Positions 1 through 9,148 of a DNA stretch of 64,000 bases are shown here, one piece after another. Below the pieces are notes generated by a model that worked only from the letters and a program-made list of their open reading frames with translations, did not search any database and was not told the origin of the DNA. A program made the position numbers and the translations under genes. Each line of letters begins with the position of its first letter. Position 1 is the stretch's first letter. Source of the DNA: an uncultured Lachnospiraceae bacterium (GTDB lineage Bacteria > Bacillota > Clostridia > Lachnospirales > Lachnospiraceae); the NCBI GenBank assembly GCA_947632515.1, contig CANRPO010000004.1:62001-126000 (forward strand), read 5' to 3'.

Positions 1-1023
1 GTTGTGCAGTCCCGCATACTCTTTCGTGCGGTAGCCGTACTTGATGCCGTCAAACCGCTCCAGATTGGAGCTGGCCTCCGCCGCGGCGATTGTGTAGTAG
101 GTGGGGATCGCGTACTCCACCAGACTCAAATCAAAGCGCTCCACCACGGCGCCTTTATCCTCCAGCGTCTTCGCCGCCGCCAGCACCGCCTCCTTCACCT
201 CGCCGTCCAGTCCGTCCCCAAAGTAATCGTTAGGAATGCCGATGCGCATTCCCTTCACGTCGTCGATCAGCGCCGCCGTAAAGTCCGTGTCCTGCCTCTC
301 TATGGAAGTGGAATCTTTCTCGTCGTGGGAGGCGATAACCTCCAGCACTGCGGCGCAGTCGGTCACATCCCTGGTGAGCGGCCCGATCTGATCCAGCGAA
401 GAGCCGTAGGCGATCAGCCCGTAGCGGGACACCGTGCCGTAGGTCGGTTTCATCCCCACCGTGCCGCAGTAGGACGCGGGCTGTCTGATGGAACCGCCCG
501 TGTCGGAGCCAAGCGCATAAAAGCACTCCTTCGCCGCCACTGCGGCCGCCGAACCTCCCGAGGAACCGCCCGGCACATGCTCCGTATTCCAAGGATTTTT
601 CGTCACCCCGTAGGCGGAAGTCTCCGTAGTGGAACCCATGGCGAACTCATCCATGTTCGTCTTCCCCAAAAGCACCGCCCCCGCCTTCTGCAGATTCCGC
701 ACCGCCTCCGCCGTGTAGGTCGGCACGAAATTGTACAGTATTTTGGAAGAACAGGTGGTGAGCAGCCCCGCCGTGCACATATTGTCCTTAATCGCTACGG
801 GCACGCCCGCCAGTCTGCCCGTAAGCTCACCCGCCTCGATCTTCGCCTGCACCGCTCTCGCCTGCGCCAGCGCGCCCTCCGCGTCTACCGTCACATAACA
901 GTTGTAGAGCTTATCCTGCTCCTCTATGCGTTCCAGCATGGCCTCTGCAGCGTCCACAGCGGTGGTCTTTCCCTCCCTGATCGCAGCCGCCAGCTCCGCC
1001 GCCGTCATATCTATGATACTCAT
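1..1023 (-). CDS. gatA: Asp-tRNA(Asn)/Glu-tRNA(Gln) amidotransferase subunit A (3' end outside window)
   Basis: GatA is the amidase subunit of GatCAB. It releases ammonia from glutamine to convert misacylated Glu-tRNA(Gln) or Asp-tRNA(Asn) into Gln- or Asn-tRNA. The first 341 codons are present and the gene runs off the left edge. The amidase-signature catalytic residues are visible: Lys in VAIKDN (about residue 77), Ser in PGGSSGGSA (about 154) and the nucleophile Ser in GSDTGGSIRQP (about 175). The ATG at 1023 is preceded by AGAGGAGAA at normal spacing. It lies 17 bases after gatC and is almost certainly in the aspS-gatC-gatA transcript; gatB would be expected next, outside the window. Confidence 0.97.
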   Translation of the reverse strand, partial: MSIIDMTAAELAAAIREGKTTAVDAAEAMLERIEEQDKLYNCYVTVDAEGALAQARAVQAKIEAGELTGRLAGVPVAIKDNMCTAGLLTTCSSKILYNFVPTYTAEAVRNLQKAGAVLLGKTNMDEFAMGSTTETSAYGVTKNPWNTEHVPGGSSGGSAAAVAAKECFYALGSDTGGSIRQPASYCGTVGMKPTYGTVSRYGLIAYGSSLDQIGPLTRDVTDCAAVLEVIASHDEKDSTSIERQDTDFTAALIDDVKGMRIGIPNDYFGDGLDGEVKEAVLAAAKTLEDKGAVVERFDLSLVEYAIPTYYTIAAAEASSNLERFDGIKYGYRTKEYAGLHN

Positions 1024-1040
1024 ACAGTTCTCCTCTTTCT

Positions 1041-1334
1041 CTACTCAAAAGTCTTCGGCACCATAAACATGCCGTCCTTCTGCTCCGGCGCGTTGGTCAG
1101 CAGCGCCTCCCGCGTATCTCCATTCGTCACGACGTCCTCACGGAATACATTCTGCACCGGAAACACATGGGACATGGGCTCTACGCCCTCCGTGTCCAGC
1201 TCGCCCAGCTTGTCGATATAGTCGAGCATCCTTCCCATGTCTGACTTGGCCCGCTCCTTCTCCTCGTCGGACAGTTCCAGTTTCGCCAGAATGCCGACAT
1301 ACTCTATTGTCTCGTCGCTTATAATATTTGCCAT
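1041..1334 (-). CDS. gatC: Asp-tRNA(Asn)/Glu-tRNA(Gln) amidotransferase subunit C
   Basis: A 97-residue GatC, the small clamp subunit that wraps between GatA and GatB. Length and composition fit the family: an N-terminal helical part ([18 protein letters not shown]) and a C-terminal segment containing [10 protein letters not shown] and the REDVV motif that packs on GatA. The ATG at 1334 follows AGGAGGGCGTC. It sits between aspS (18-base gap) and gatA (17-base gap), so the three are read as one operon. No anomalies were seen. Confidence 0.96.
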   Translation of the reverse strand: MANIISDETIEYVGILAKLELSDEEKERAKSDMGRMLDYIDKLGELDTEGVEPMSHVFPVQNVFREDVVTNGDTREALLTNAPEQKDGMFMVPKTFE

Positions 1335-1352
1335 GACGCCCTCCTGTCTCTC

Positions 1353-3104
1353 TTAACTTCTGATCTTGATATGCACTTCGCGCAGCTGCTGTTCCGTCAC
1401 GTCGTTCGGCGCGCCGCACATGAGATCCTGCGCCGTTCCGCTCATGGGGAAAGCGATGACCTCCCTGATATTTTCCTCATTTCTGAGCAGCATGATCATG
1501 CGGTCCACTCCGGGCGCCATACCCGCGTGCGGCGGCGCGCCGAACTGGAAAGCGTTATAGAGCGCGCCGAATTTATTTTTCAGCGTCTCCTCATCATAAC
1601 CCGCGATCTCAAAGGCCCTGACCATGATCTCCATGTCGTGGTTGCGGACCGCGCCCGAGGACAACTCTACGCCGTTGCACACTATATCGTACTGATAGGC
1701 GAGCACCTCCAGCGGATCTTTCGTGTTAAGCGCCTCCAGACCGCCCTGCGGCATGGAAAAGGGATTGTGCGTAAACCCGATCTGTTTCGTGTCGGGATCC
1801 AGCTCAAACATCGGGAAATCATTGACATAGCAGAAACGGTAAGCGTTCTTCTCGATCAGATCCAGTTTCCGTCCCAGCTCATTGCGGATCTGCCCCGCAT
1901 AGTACGCCGCTTTCTCTTCCTTGTCCGCGATAAAAAAGATCGTATCTCCCGCGGCAAGCTGTGCCAGCTGCGCCAGTTCTCCCTTTTTCTCCTCCGGGAT
2001 AAACTTGTCGATGGGCCCCTTGTAGCTCCTATCCTCCGCCACTTCCAGATAGCCGAGTCCGCCCATACCCATATCCACCGCGAATTTCAGCAGTTTCTCG
2101 TGAAAACCCTTGGACATCTCCGCGTGGACCTTGATGGCGCGGACCGTTCTGCCGTGGAAAGGCTTGAAGGTGCAGGCCTGGAAAAATTCTGTCAAGTCAA
2201 TGATCCTGAGCGGGTTGCGCAGATCCGGTTTGTCCGTGCCGAACTCCAACATCGCCTGCTTATAACTGATGACCGGGTAGGGCGCCTGCGTCACCGCATA
2301 CCCCTCCGGCGCAAACTTCTCAAAGGTGGCCGACAGCACTTCCTCCCCCACGCGGAACACATCTTCCTGGGTGGCGAAACTCATCTCGAAATCCAGCTGG
2401 TAAAACTCCCCCGGCGAGCGGTCCGCTCTGGCGTCCTCGTCCCGAAAACAGGGCGCGATCTGGAAATATCTGTCAAATCCCGACACCATCAAAAGCTGCT
2501 TATACTGCTGCGGCGCCTGGGGCAGCGCGTAGAATTTCCCCTTGTACTTTCTGGAGGGAACGATATAGTCTCTGGCTCCCTCCGGCGAGGAGGCGCACAG
2601 GATCGGCGTCTGGATCTCCAGAAACCCCAGCTCCGTCATCTTCTCCCGCAGATAGGCGATCACCTGAGAGCGGAAAATGATATTGTCCTTCACCTTCTGG
2701 TTGCGCAGATCGAGATAGCGGTATTTCAAGCGCACCTCCTCCCTCGTCTCCCGGGAGGTCATGATCTCGAAGGGCAGCTGCTTATAGACCTTGCCCAGCA
2801 CATCCACCTTGTGCGCCTCCAACTCTATCGTGCCTGTGGGGATGCGGGGATTGTAAGTCTCCTCGTCCCTGTGCTCCACCAGCCCTTCCACGGACACGCT
2901 CATCTCTCTCGAGAGTCCGTTTAACAGCGTGGTGTCGCGCATGACGATCTGCAGCACGCCGTACATATCGCGCAGATCCACGAAGGACACGCCGCCGTGA
3001 TCCCTGATATTCTCGATCCAGCCCGCCACGCGGATCTCCCTGCCGATGTCGTCCTCGCCGATCTGCCGTAAGGTTACGTCCCTGTAAATGTTCTTCATTG
3101 TCAT
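1353..3104 (-). CDS. aspS: aspartyl-tRNA synthetase
   Basis: A 583-residue class IIb synthetase that charges tRNA with aspartate. The N-terminal OB-fold anticodon-binding domain (about residues 1-110) contains GWIENIRDHGGVSFVDLRD. Class II motif 2 is FRDEDARADRSPGEF (about 218-232), motif 3 is GVDRMIML (about 538), and the bacterial insertion domain lies between. The ATG at 3104 has AGGAGG eight bases upstream; a second in-frame ATG two codons later is also possible. Co-transcription with gatC and gatA couples Asp charging with amidation. That would suit a non-discriminating enzyme making Asp-tRNA(Asn), but the specificity cannot be read with certainty here. A T-box leader precedes it. Confidence 0.97.
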   Translation of the reverse strand: MTMKNIYRDVTLRQIGEDDIGREIRVAGWIENIRDHGGVSFVDLRDMYGVLQIVMRDTTLLNGLSREMSVSVEGLVEHRDEETYNPRIPTGTIELEAHKVDVLGKVYKQLPFEIMTSRETREEVRLKYRYLDLRNQKVKDNIIFRSQVIAYLREKMTELGFLEIQTPILCASSPEGARDYIVPSRKYKGKFYALPQAPQQYKQLLMVSGFDRYFQIAPCFRDEDARADRSPGEFYQLDFEMSFATQEDVFRVGEEVLSATFEKFAPEGYAVTQAPYPVISYKQAMLEFGTDKPDLRNPLRIIDLTEFFQACTFKPFHGRTVRAIKVHAEMSKGFHEKLLKFAVDMGMGGLGYLEVAEDRSYKGPIDKFIPEEKKGELAQLAQLAAGDTIFFIADKEEKAAYYAGQIRNELGRKLDLIEKNAYRFCYVNDFPMFELDPDTKQIGFTHNPFSMPQGGLEALNTKDPLEVLAYQYDIVCNGVELSSGAVRNHDMEIMVRAFEIAGYDEETLKNKFGALYNAFQFGAPPHAGMAPGVDRMIMLLRNEENIREVIAFPMSGTAQDLMCGAPNDVTEQQLREVHIKIRS

Positions 3105-3176
3105 AGTGTTTCCTCCTGCATTATATCATTCATTCTATCATTCTGCCGCAGTTTCCCGGGCGGCTCTGCCGATACG

Positions 3177-3212
3177 CAAAAAAATCCCGGAATACATCTC
3201 TGTATTCCGGGA
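3177..3212 (-). terminator. intrinsic terminator of the aspS T-box leader
   Basis: The 12-base arm TCCCGGAATACA and its exact complement enclose a TCTC loop, and the minus strand continues with a run of T. This is the terminator conformation of the T-box switch. Confidence 0.85.
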
Positions 3213-3500
3213 CGGATATTCTGATCATCCGCGGTACCACCCGCATTGGTAAGCCGCCGTCTCCGACAAGACGCGTACACCGCCTTACCCTCTCAAAGCA
3301 CTTAACGCGTGCAACGGACTATCCTAACGCATCTGTGCAGAATAAGATGCGGTTCAGATAATCTGCTCCGGAGCGTTCCCGGTCCGAACTTCCCGCGAAC
3401 GGCGCTCTCAGTCGGCGGCGCCGTATTCCTGTCGTTTTCCGTAGGGCGAGTCTCCTTCACTGCATTTCTCTGTGTCATCGAAACGCGGACAGATCGCTGT
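3177..3500 (-). promoter_or_regulatory. T-box leader upstream of aspS-gatCA
   Basis: On the minus strand the 14-base T-box core GGGTGGTACCGCGG lies within 3229-3244. It is followed about 15 bases later by a 12-bp hairpin and a T run (3177-3212). That is the standard antiterminator/terminator arrangement in which uncharged tRNA binding lets transcription continue into the synthetase gene. The preceding 250 bases contain several GC-rich stems consistent with stem I to III. The specifier codon was not identified with confidence; Asp (GAC) or Asn (AAC) would be expected. The 5' boundary is approximate. A promoter probably lies in the AT-rich stretch at about 3540-3595. Confidence 0.85.
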
Positions 3501-3665
3501 CCGGCTCTGTCAGTATATGCGGCTGCGCCGATTTTATCCGTGTATACACTAATCCATATATACTAACATATTCTGTATAACACAAATATAACGAAAAAGC
3601 AACCTTTGTTTTCAAAAAAATACAAAGGCTGCCTGTTCGTACATTTTTCGCTCAGACTCTAAGTT

Positions 3666-4037
3666 TTACGCGGGGCCGATATACTCCGCGTCGCCGAATC
3701 CAAGAATCGGCAGGAAAATCACGGGCAGGAAGATCAAACCTACCGCAAAACCGCCGCTCTTGCCGAACGCCTGCGCCAACTTCACATACATGATGATCGC
3801 CATGACAGTGCCCACGCACGGAACAAAGGTCAGCAGGAACAGCCACCCGTTGCCGAAGGACATGTCAAACAGACAATACGTGTTATAGAACGGTACAATC
3901 GCTCCCCAGCCGGGTTTTCCGGCCTTCACAAAAATCTTCCAGTTTGCCACCAGCATCAGGACGGCCAGCGCAAGGATCACAATGTACCACACGATCAGAA
4001 ATCCTGCCGCCGCCGCGTTTGCCGCCGAATTCTCCAT
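3666..4037 (-). CDS. small integral membrane protein (DUF5684-like)
   Basis: A 123-residue hydrophobic protein with about four membrane segments (residues about 8-30, 40-60, 68-88 and 95-115). The WKIFVKAGKPGWGAIVPFYNTY stretch is characteristic of the DUF5684-type membrane family, sometimes found near signal peptidases; its function is unknown. An upstream in-frame ATG would add ten residues, but the ATG at 4037 is preceded by GGAGGAAAAGTAAA and is preferred. It lies between the aspS leader and dapL, with gaps of about 120 bases or more on each side, so it may be its own transcript. Confidence 0.75.
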   Translation of the reverse strand: MENSAANAAAAGFLIVWYIVILALAVLMLVANWKIFVKAGKPGWGAIVPFYNTYCLFDMSFGNGWLFLLTFVPCVGTVMAIIMYVKLAQAFGKSGGFAVGLIFLPVIFLPILGFGDAEYIGPA

Positions 4038-4162
4038 TTTACTTTTCCTCCTCACATAAGAAAACATTTCTGTACGATACCGCGCTGTATTTACTCACGC
4101 GATACCGCAGTCAGCGTAACAAAATACGACATATTTTGCAATAGGCAATTTGTCCCATTTCC

Positions 4163-5383
4163 CTACAGGGACATCCCCTTGATCCTGTCCACCGCCTCCA
4201 CGGTATTCTCGTAGCTGCCGAAGGCCGTCAGACGGAAGTAGGTCTCGCCGCTGGGCCCGAATCCCGATCCCGGCGTGCCGACTACGTTCACATTCTCCAA
4301 CAGATAATCGAAAAATTCCCAGCTCGTCATACCGTTCGGCGCTTTCAGCCAGATATAGGGCGCGTTCACACCGCCTGACACGGTGAAACCCGCAGACCTC
4401 AGACCGTTCAGGATGTAGGCCGCGTTCTTCATATAGTAGGCGACCAGTTCCTTCGTCTCCCGTTTGCCGGCCTCGCTGTACACCGCCTCGCCCGCTCTCT
4501 GGATGATGTAGGGCGCGCCGTTGTACTTCGTGCCGTGGCGTCTCGCCCACAGATCATGCAGCGCCACATCCCCCACTTTCAGCTCCTTCGGAATCACGGT
4601 AAAGCCCAGACGCACCCCGGTAAAGCCCGCGTTCTTCGAGAAGGACCGCAGCTCGATGGCGCAGGCTCTTGCGCCCTCGCACTCGTAGATGGTGTGCGGC
4701 ACATCTTCCTCGGATATGTATGCCTCGTACGCCGCGTCGTAAATGATCACGGAGCCGTTTTTGTTGGCATAGTCCACCCACTCCTGCAGCTGCGCCCTAG
4801 TGATCGTCGAGCCTGTCGGATTGTTGGGAAAACACAGATAGATCAGATCCGGCACAACCTTCGGCAGCTCCGGTGCGAAAGCATTGTCCGCCGTACACGG
4901 CATGTAGACCACGTCGCTCCAGACGCCGGTGTTCGCGTCATAGGTACCCGTCCTGCCCGCCATCACGTTGGTATCCACATAGACGGGGTATACCGGATCG
5001 CAGACCGCGATCTTATTGTCCAGCGCAAAGATCTCCTGAATGTTGCCGGAGTCGCACTTCGCGCCGTCCGACACGAAGATCTCGTCCGCCTCGATCTGAC
5101 AGCCTCTCGCTTTGTAATCGTTGTCCGCAATCGCCGTCCGCAAAAACTCATAGCCCAGATCAGGCGCATAGCCGCGGAATGTGGCCGCGTCCGCCATCTC
5201 GTCCACCGCACTGTGCAGCGCGCTTATGGCAGCCGGGGACAGGGGCTGCGTCACGTCGCCGATGCCCAGTCTGATGATCTTCTTATCAGGATGCGCCGCC
5301 GTATAGGCGTTGACCTTCTTCGCTATCGTGCTGAAAAGATAGCTGCCAGGTAATTTCAGATAGTTATCGTTCACTTTTACCAT
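4163..5383 (-). CDS. dapL: LL-diaminopimelate aminotransferase
   Basis: A 406-residue fold-type I PLP aminotransferase that converts tetrahydrodipicolinate directly to LL-diaminopimelate, bypassing the succinylase and acetylase branches. The N-terminus [17 protein letters not shown] and the [13 protein letters not shown] motif are typical of DapL. The PLP lysine is in [10 protein letters not shown] (about residue 240). The length matches the family. It follows dapF by 76 bases on the same strand, giving a two-step unit for lysine and peptidoglycan precursor synthesis: DapL makes the LL form and DapF epimerises it to meso. Confidence 0.96.
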   Translation of the reverse strand: MVKVNDNYLKLPGSYLFSTIAKKVNAYTAAHPDKKIIRLGIGDVTQPLSPAAISALHSAVDEMADAATFRGYAPDLGYEFLRTAIADNDYKARGCQIEADEIFVSDGAKCDSGNIQEIFALDNKIAVCDPVYPVYVDTNVMAGRTGTYDANTGVWSDVVYMPCTADNAFAPELPKVVPDLIYLCFPNNPTGSTITRAQLQEWVDYANKNGSVIIYDAAYEAYISEEDVPHTIYECEGARACAIELRSFSKNAGFTGVRLGFTVIPKELKVGDVALHDLWARRHGTKYNGAPYIIQRAGEAVYSEAGKRETKELVAYYMKNAAYILNGLRSAGFTVSGGVNAPYIWLKAPNGMTSWEFFDYLLENVNVVGTPGSGFGPSGETYFRLTAFGSYENTVEAVDRIKGMSL

Positions 5384-5459
5384 TTTATCATTTCCTTTCC
5401 TGTATCACAGGCCACGGACTGTCGATCGGCCCCACCCCGCAAGCCGCTTACAACAGCCG

Positions 5460-6311
5460 CTATGCCGGAAACTCCCCGTCAAATACGGTGACTGCGGGAC
5501 CTGTCATATAGACCGCTCCGTCAGAACCGTCCCATGTGATCTCAATCTCGCCACCTAATAGTTTAACAGTAACCGTGTTATCCGTCAAACCGTTTAAGAT
5601 ACAGGCCGTCACTGTCGCGCAGCAGCCCGTGCCGCAGGCCAGCGTCTCCCCCGTGCCGCGCTCCCACACGCGCATCTGCACCGTACTGCGATCCAGCACT
5701 TTCACAAACTCCGTGTTGGTCTTTTGGGGGAATCGCTCGTGGGTTTCAAAATAAGGGCCGATCTTCTCGATCTCCAGATGCTCCACGTCATCCACAAATA
5801 CGACCGCATGGGGATTTCCCATCGACACGCATGTCATTTTATATGTCTTGCCCTGCACCTCGATCTCCTCGTCCACGATGCGCTGCCCCTCTTTGCCGGG
5901 CAGCGGTTTGACAGGAATCTCCTCCGCGGTCAGGATGGGCGCTCCCATATTGACCTTTACCGTGTCCACCTTTCCATTTTTCAGGAAAAGCTGCAAGTAC
6001 TTGATCCTGCCGCAGCTTACAACGCTTATGTCGGTTTTGTCCGTCAGTCCGCGATCATAGACATACTTCGCCACGCATCGGATCCCGTTGCCGCACATCT
6101 CCGCACGGCTGCCGTCCGCGTTGTACATCTCCATCTCAAAATCCGCCTCCCCGGACGGATTGATAAAGATCGCCCCGTCGCCGCCGACGCCGAAGTGCCT
6201 GTCGCTGATACGCCGCACCAGCGCCGGCTTATCCTCCTGCGAAACATGTTCTTCAAACCCGTTGATATAGATATAATCGTTGCCGCAGCCCTGCATCTTT
6301 GTAAACTTCAT
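5460..6311 (-). CDS. dapF: diaminopimelate epimerase
   Basis: A 283-residue cofactor-independent epimerase converting LL- to meso-diaminopimelate. Both catalytic cysteines are visible: AEMCGNGIRC (about residue 75) and CGTGCCATVTA (about 215). The N-terminal MQGCGNDYIYING is the family signature. The open frame extends 14 codons upstream, but the ATG at 6311 preceded by GGCGGGG gives the standard N-terminus. It is probably the first gene of a dapF-dapL operon. The 150 bases upstream show nothing conserved apart from AT-rich sequence. Confidence 0.96.
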   Translation of the reverse strand: MKFTKMQGCGNDYIYINGFEEHVSQEDKPALVRRISDRHFGVGGDGAIFINPSGEADFEMEMYNADGSRAEMCGNGIRCVAKYVYDRGLTDKTDISVVSCGRIKYLQLFLKNGKVDTVKVNMGAPILTAEEIPVKPLPGKEGQRIVDEEIEVQGKTYKMTCVSMGNPHAVVFVDDVEHLEIEKIGPYFETHERFPQKTNTEFVKVLDRSTVQMRVWERGTGETLACGTGCCATVTACILNGLTDNTVTVKLLGGEIEITWDGSDGAVYMTGPAVTVFDGEFPA

Positions 6312-6461
6312 AGGATCCCCGCCTTTCCCGTATGGTTCACTCATTGATTCCACCGCTGTTTAAACGGCGCGTTTCATGTTCACATCATATCACAGTCGAA
6401 AAACATTTAAAACACATAAAATGCATCATTCTGCGCAAAAAATGCTATGCATCCGTCCGTC

Positions 6462-7007
6462 TCACTTCATCATCGTCAGCACCATCTGAGCCGTCTCCGC
6501 CATGTTTGTACCGCTGTCCATACTGGATTTCTGGATGTAGCGGTGAGCCTCTTCCTCCGTCATGTGGTTGCGCCCCATCAGAAGTTCTTTCGCCTGCCGG
6601 ATCAGTTCTTCCTCCTCCGGGTTGCGCTTTTTCGGTTTCGACCGCTCCCTGCGCCTCTTTCGCATAGCGGCCTGACTCATCATGTCCACCGTGTTGATCA
6701 GGTCGTACACCTTGAACGGCATGGCAAGACTCACAATGTCGCTGCGTCTCTGCTCATCCAGCACCGCCCGGGAGGCCAGTAAGAGCATGTCGAATCCATC
6801 GGGGAGACAATCGTGCAGCTCCGTATAGATCATGTCCGCCATTTTGTAGCTGCATATAACGATACCGTCGCTCAAGTCCCGCAGATGACTTAACGCCTGC
6901 GCGCCTGTGGAGCAGGCCAAAGTCACTTGAAAACCGTTTTTCATCAGCATACTGCGGATGCCCTTGGCGTCTTCCAGTTTCGGCAGCACCACGATAATGT
7001 TGGTCAC
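6462..7007 (-). CDS. ANTAR-domain antiterminator response regulator next to glnA
   Basis: A 181-residue protein with an N-terminal receiver-like half (about 1-115) and a C-terminal ANTAR RNA-binding domain (about 130-181; EEELIRQAKELLMGRNHMTEEEAHRYI and AETAQMVLTMM). ANTAR proteins bind paired hexaloop hairpins in nascent RNA and prevent termination. The receiver part lacks the usual acidic pocket and phospho-acceptor Asp, so it is probably a pseudo-receiver that answers to binding rather than phosphorylation. The gene starts 54 bases after glnA on the same strand, which points to a role in nitrogen control; the RNA target is unproven. Confidence 0.85.
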   Translation of the reverse strand: MTNIIVVLPKLEDAKGIRSMLMKNGFQVTLACSTGAQALSHLRDLSDGIVICSYKMADMIYTELHDCLPDGFDMLLLASRAVLDEQRRSDIVSLAMPFKVYDLINTVDMMSQAAMRKRRRERSKPKKRNPEEEELIRQAKELLMGRNHMTEEEAHRYIQKSSMDSGTNMAETAQMVLTMMK

Positions 7008-7061
7008 ACGCTCACCTCCTGTCCTCCAAAATTTCTTTCGTGCAGCAAAACAGATGAAAGA

Positions 7062-8396
7062 TCAATAGTTATTCAGATACTCGTCGATCTCCCACGCCGT
7101 CACCTGAGAGCGATAACGGTGCCACTCCTCCTTCTTCGCCGCGATATATCTCTCATATGCGTGGCCGCCCAGCACATCCCTGATCAGCGCGTCCTTCTCC
7201 ATGTAGTGGATCGCCTCGATCAGCGTGCCCGGCAGCTCCTTGATCCCGTTCTCGGCCCGTTTCTCGTCGCTCATCTCAAAAATATTGCCCTCGATGCACT
7301 TGGGAGGCATGATCTTATTGACGACGCCGTCCAGACCGGCGCGAAGGCACACCGCCAGCGCCAGATACGGATTCGCCGACGGATCGGGAGAGCGCAGTTC
7401 GATCCTGACGCCGCCCGTATGGGTGGCCGGGATCCTGATCAGCGGGGAGCGGTTCGTCACGCTCCAGGCGATGTAGACGGGCGCCTCATAGCCGGGCACA
7501 AGTCTCTTGTACGAATTGACAAGGGGATTGGTGATGGCTGTGATCCCCTTCATGTGCTGCATGATACCGCCGATAAAATAGTAAGCCTCCCTGCTCAAAC
7601 GAAACCGATCGCTTTCGTCTATAAAAATATTCCTGCCGTTCTTAAATAATGCCATGTTGATGTGCATGCCGGAACCGTTCACGCCGCAGGTCGGTTTGGG
7701 CATAAAAGTCGCGTGCAGGCCATGCCTCTTGGCGATGGTCTTGACCGCCAGCTTAAAAGTCATGATATTGTCCGCCGTGGACAACGCCTCGTCATGCTCG
7801 AAGTCCACCTCGTGCTGTGCCGGCGCGATCTCGTGATGGGATGCCTCGATGATGAATCCCATGTCTTCCAGCGTCAGCACGATGTCTCTCCTCGCGTTCT
7901 CCCCAAAATCCACAGGCCCCAGATCGAAATATCCCGCCTTTTCGCTGGTGATCGTGGTGGGCCGCCCGTTCTCATCCATATCAAACAGGAAAAACTCGCA
8001 CTCCGGCCCGACCTCGAAGGAGTAACCCAGCTTTTCCGCCTCCCCGATGGCCCGTTTCAAGATATATCTTGGGTCGCCCTCAAAAGGCTCTCCGTTGGGT
8101 CTGTACACGTCGCAGATCAGCCTGGCCACCTTTCCCTGCTGGGGACGCCACGGGAAAATTTCAAACGTGCTGAGATCGGGGTGCAGGCACATATCGGACT
8201 CCTCGATCCTCGCAAATCCCTCGATGGAGGAACCGTCGAACATGCAGCCGTTGTCCAGCGCCTTTTCCAGTTGGCTTGCGGTCACCGCCATATTTTTCAG
8301 ATTGCCAAAAATATCCGTAAATTGCAGACGAATAAACTCAACGTCCTCTTCTTCTACCAGTCTGATAATATCCTGTTTGGTGTAATTCTTTCTCAT
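7062..8396 (-). CDS. glnA: glutamine synthetase type I
   Basis: A 444-residue GlnA that makes glutamine from glutamate, ammonia and ATP. It has the beta-Grasp N-terminal domain (to about 100), the signature DGSSIEGF (about 55), the catalytic/metal segment [11 protein letters not shown], the ATP-binding [12 protein letters not shown] (about 240) and the NRSPLIRIP region (about 320). This is the shorter GSI-alpha form typical of Firmicutes; no adenylylation-type insertion was recognised. The open frame extends 25 codons further, but the ATG at 8396 follows GGAAGGAG and gives the canonical start. It is followed by an ANTAR gene and preceded by a clear sigma-A promoter. Confidence 0.97.
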   Translation of the reverse strand: MRKNYTKQDIIRLVEEEDVEFIRLQFTDIFGNLKNMAVTASQLEKALDNGCMFDGSSIEGFARIEESDMCLHPDLSTFEIFPWRPQQGKVARLICDVYRPNGEPFEGDPRYILKRAIGEAEKLGYSFEVGPECEFFLFDMDENGRPTTITSEKAGYFDLGPVDFGENARRDIVLTLEDMGFIIEASHHEIAPAQHEVDFEHDEALSTADNIMTFKLAVKTIAKRHGLHATFMPKPTCGVNGSGMHINMALFKNGRNIFIDESDRFRLSREAYYFIGGIMQHMKGITAITNPLVNSYKRLVPGYEAPVYIAWSVTNRSPLIRIPATHTGGVRIELRSPDPSANPYLALAVCLRAGLDGVVNKIMPPKCIEGNIFEMSDEKRAENGIKELPGTLIEAIHYMEKDALIRDVLGGHAYERYIAAKKEEWHRYRSQVTAWEIDEYLNNY

Positions 8397-8509
8397 GATC
8401 TCCTTCCTTTCTCCGAGTCCGGTCCCGACTCCCACATAAATCCTTCCTAGACTATACACGAAAAAAGACATTCCTACCCCATCGAATAAGAACGCCTTTG
8501 CCCTGTATC

Positions 8510-8539
8510 AGAATACCATTGAACCGAACGGTTTGTCAA
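8510..8539 (-). promoter_or_regulatory. predicted sigma-A promoter for glnA
   Basis: On the minus strand TTGACA (8539-8534) and TATTCT (8515-8510) are separated by 18 bases. The transcript would have a leader of about 105 bases before the glnA ATG, long enough to hold the hairpins an ANTAR protein needs. No clear paired hexaloop was resolved by eye. Confidence 0.6.
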
Positions 8540-8660
8540 TCGGCGTGTGCAAAACTCCCACGCCGCCCAAGCGGATACCCTCTCTTGATTTCCGCCGGCA
8601 TGGCATAATCCCCCCGCGACCCTCATACATTATAAAAAAGATTTTATACGGGGATATCCT

Positions 8661-9134
8661 ATGAGTTCCAAAACAAAAATTATCGTGCTTCATGTCAAAG
8701 AGTTAATATATACCGGAATTTTTGCCGTGCTCGGTATCCTTTTCATCGTTCTGCTCATCATCATGTTCCTGCCGAAGGAAGAGAAACGCGAAACCATGTC
8801 GACAGTGACACAGACGACAGAGAACACTTACATACCCGGTGTGTATACGACGTCCCTGATCCTGAACGACAACGTTGTGGAGATCGAAGTGACTGTTGAC
8901 GAGAAAAACATCAACTCCATACGCCTCATCAATCTGGACGATGCGGTAGCCGCAATGTACCCCCTGATCCAGCCCTCCTTTGAGGATCTGGCCGATCAGA
9001 TCATTGTCAACCAGAGCCTTGAGGGCGTCACCTATCCCGACGACAGCAAGTATACCTCCATGATCCTTCTGGACGCCATCACCGCCTCGCTCAACAAGGC
9101 GTTGGAAAACGAAGGCGACACTGAGAGCAAATGA
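8661..9134 (+). CDS. membrane-anchored hypothetical protein with FMN-binding-like extracytoplasmic region
   Basis: A 157-residue protein with one N-terminal membrane segment (about residues 14-40: IYTGIFAVLGILFIVLLIIMF) followed by an extracellular region. YIPGVYTTSLILNDNVVEIEVTVDE resembles the start of FMN_bind-type domains (GVYT..., then short strands), but the flavin-linking Thr motif is not seen, so the family is uncertain. It is divergent from glnA and convergent with nadE, so it is monocistronic. The ATG at 8661 follows GGGGATAT. Function unknown. Confidence 0.7.
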   Translation: MSSKTKIIVLHVKELIYTGIFAVLGILFIVLLIIMFLPKEEKRETMSTVTQTTENTYIPGVYTTSLILNDNVVEIEVTVDEKNINSIRLINLDDAVAAMYPLIQPSFEDLADQIIVNQSLEGVTYPDDSKYTSMILLDAITASLNKALENEGDTESK

Positions 9135-9148
9135 TGGCAGGACGGCGG

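Noticed and set aside
1371-2924. 517-codon open frame on the plus strand over aspS
   Set aside because: Antisense shadow of a well-supported aspS; composition (His/Arg/Leu-rich) and lack of motifs are typical of shadows in GC-rich genes.
8508-8693. 61-codon minus-strand frame upstream of glnA
   Set aside because: Overlaps the glnA promoter region and the divergent gene; no ribosome site.
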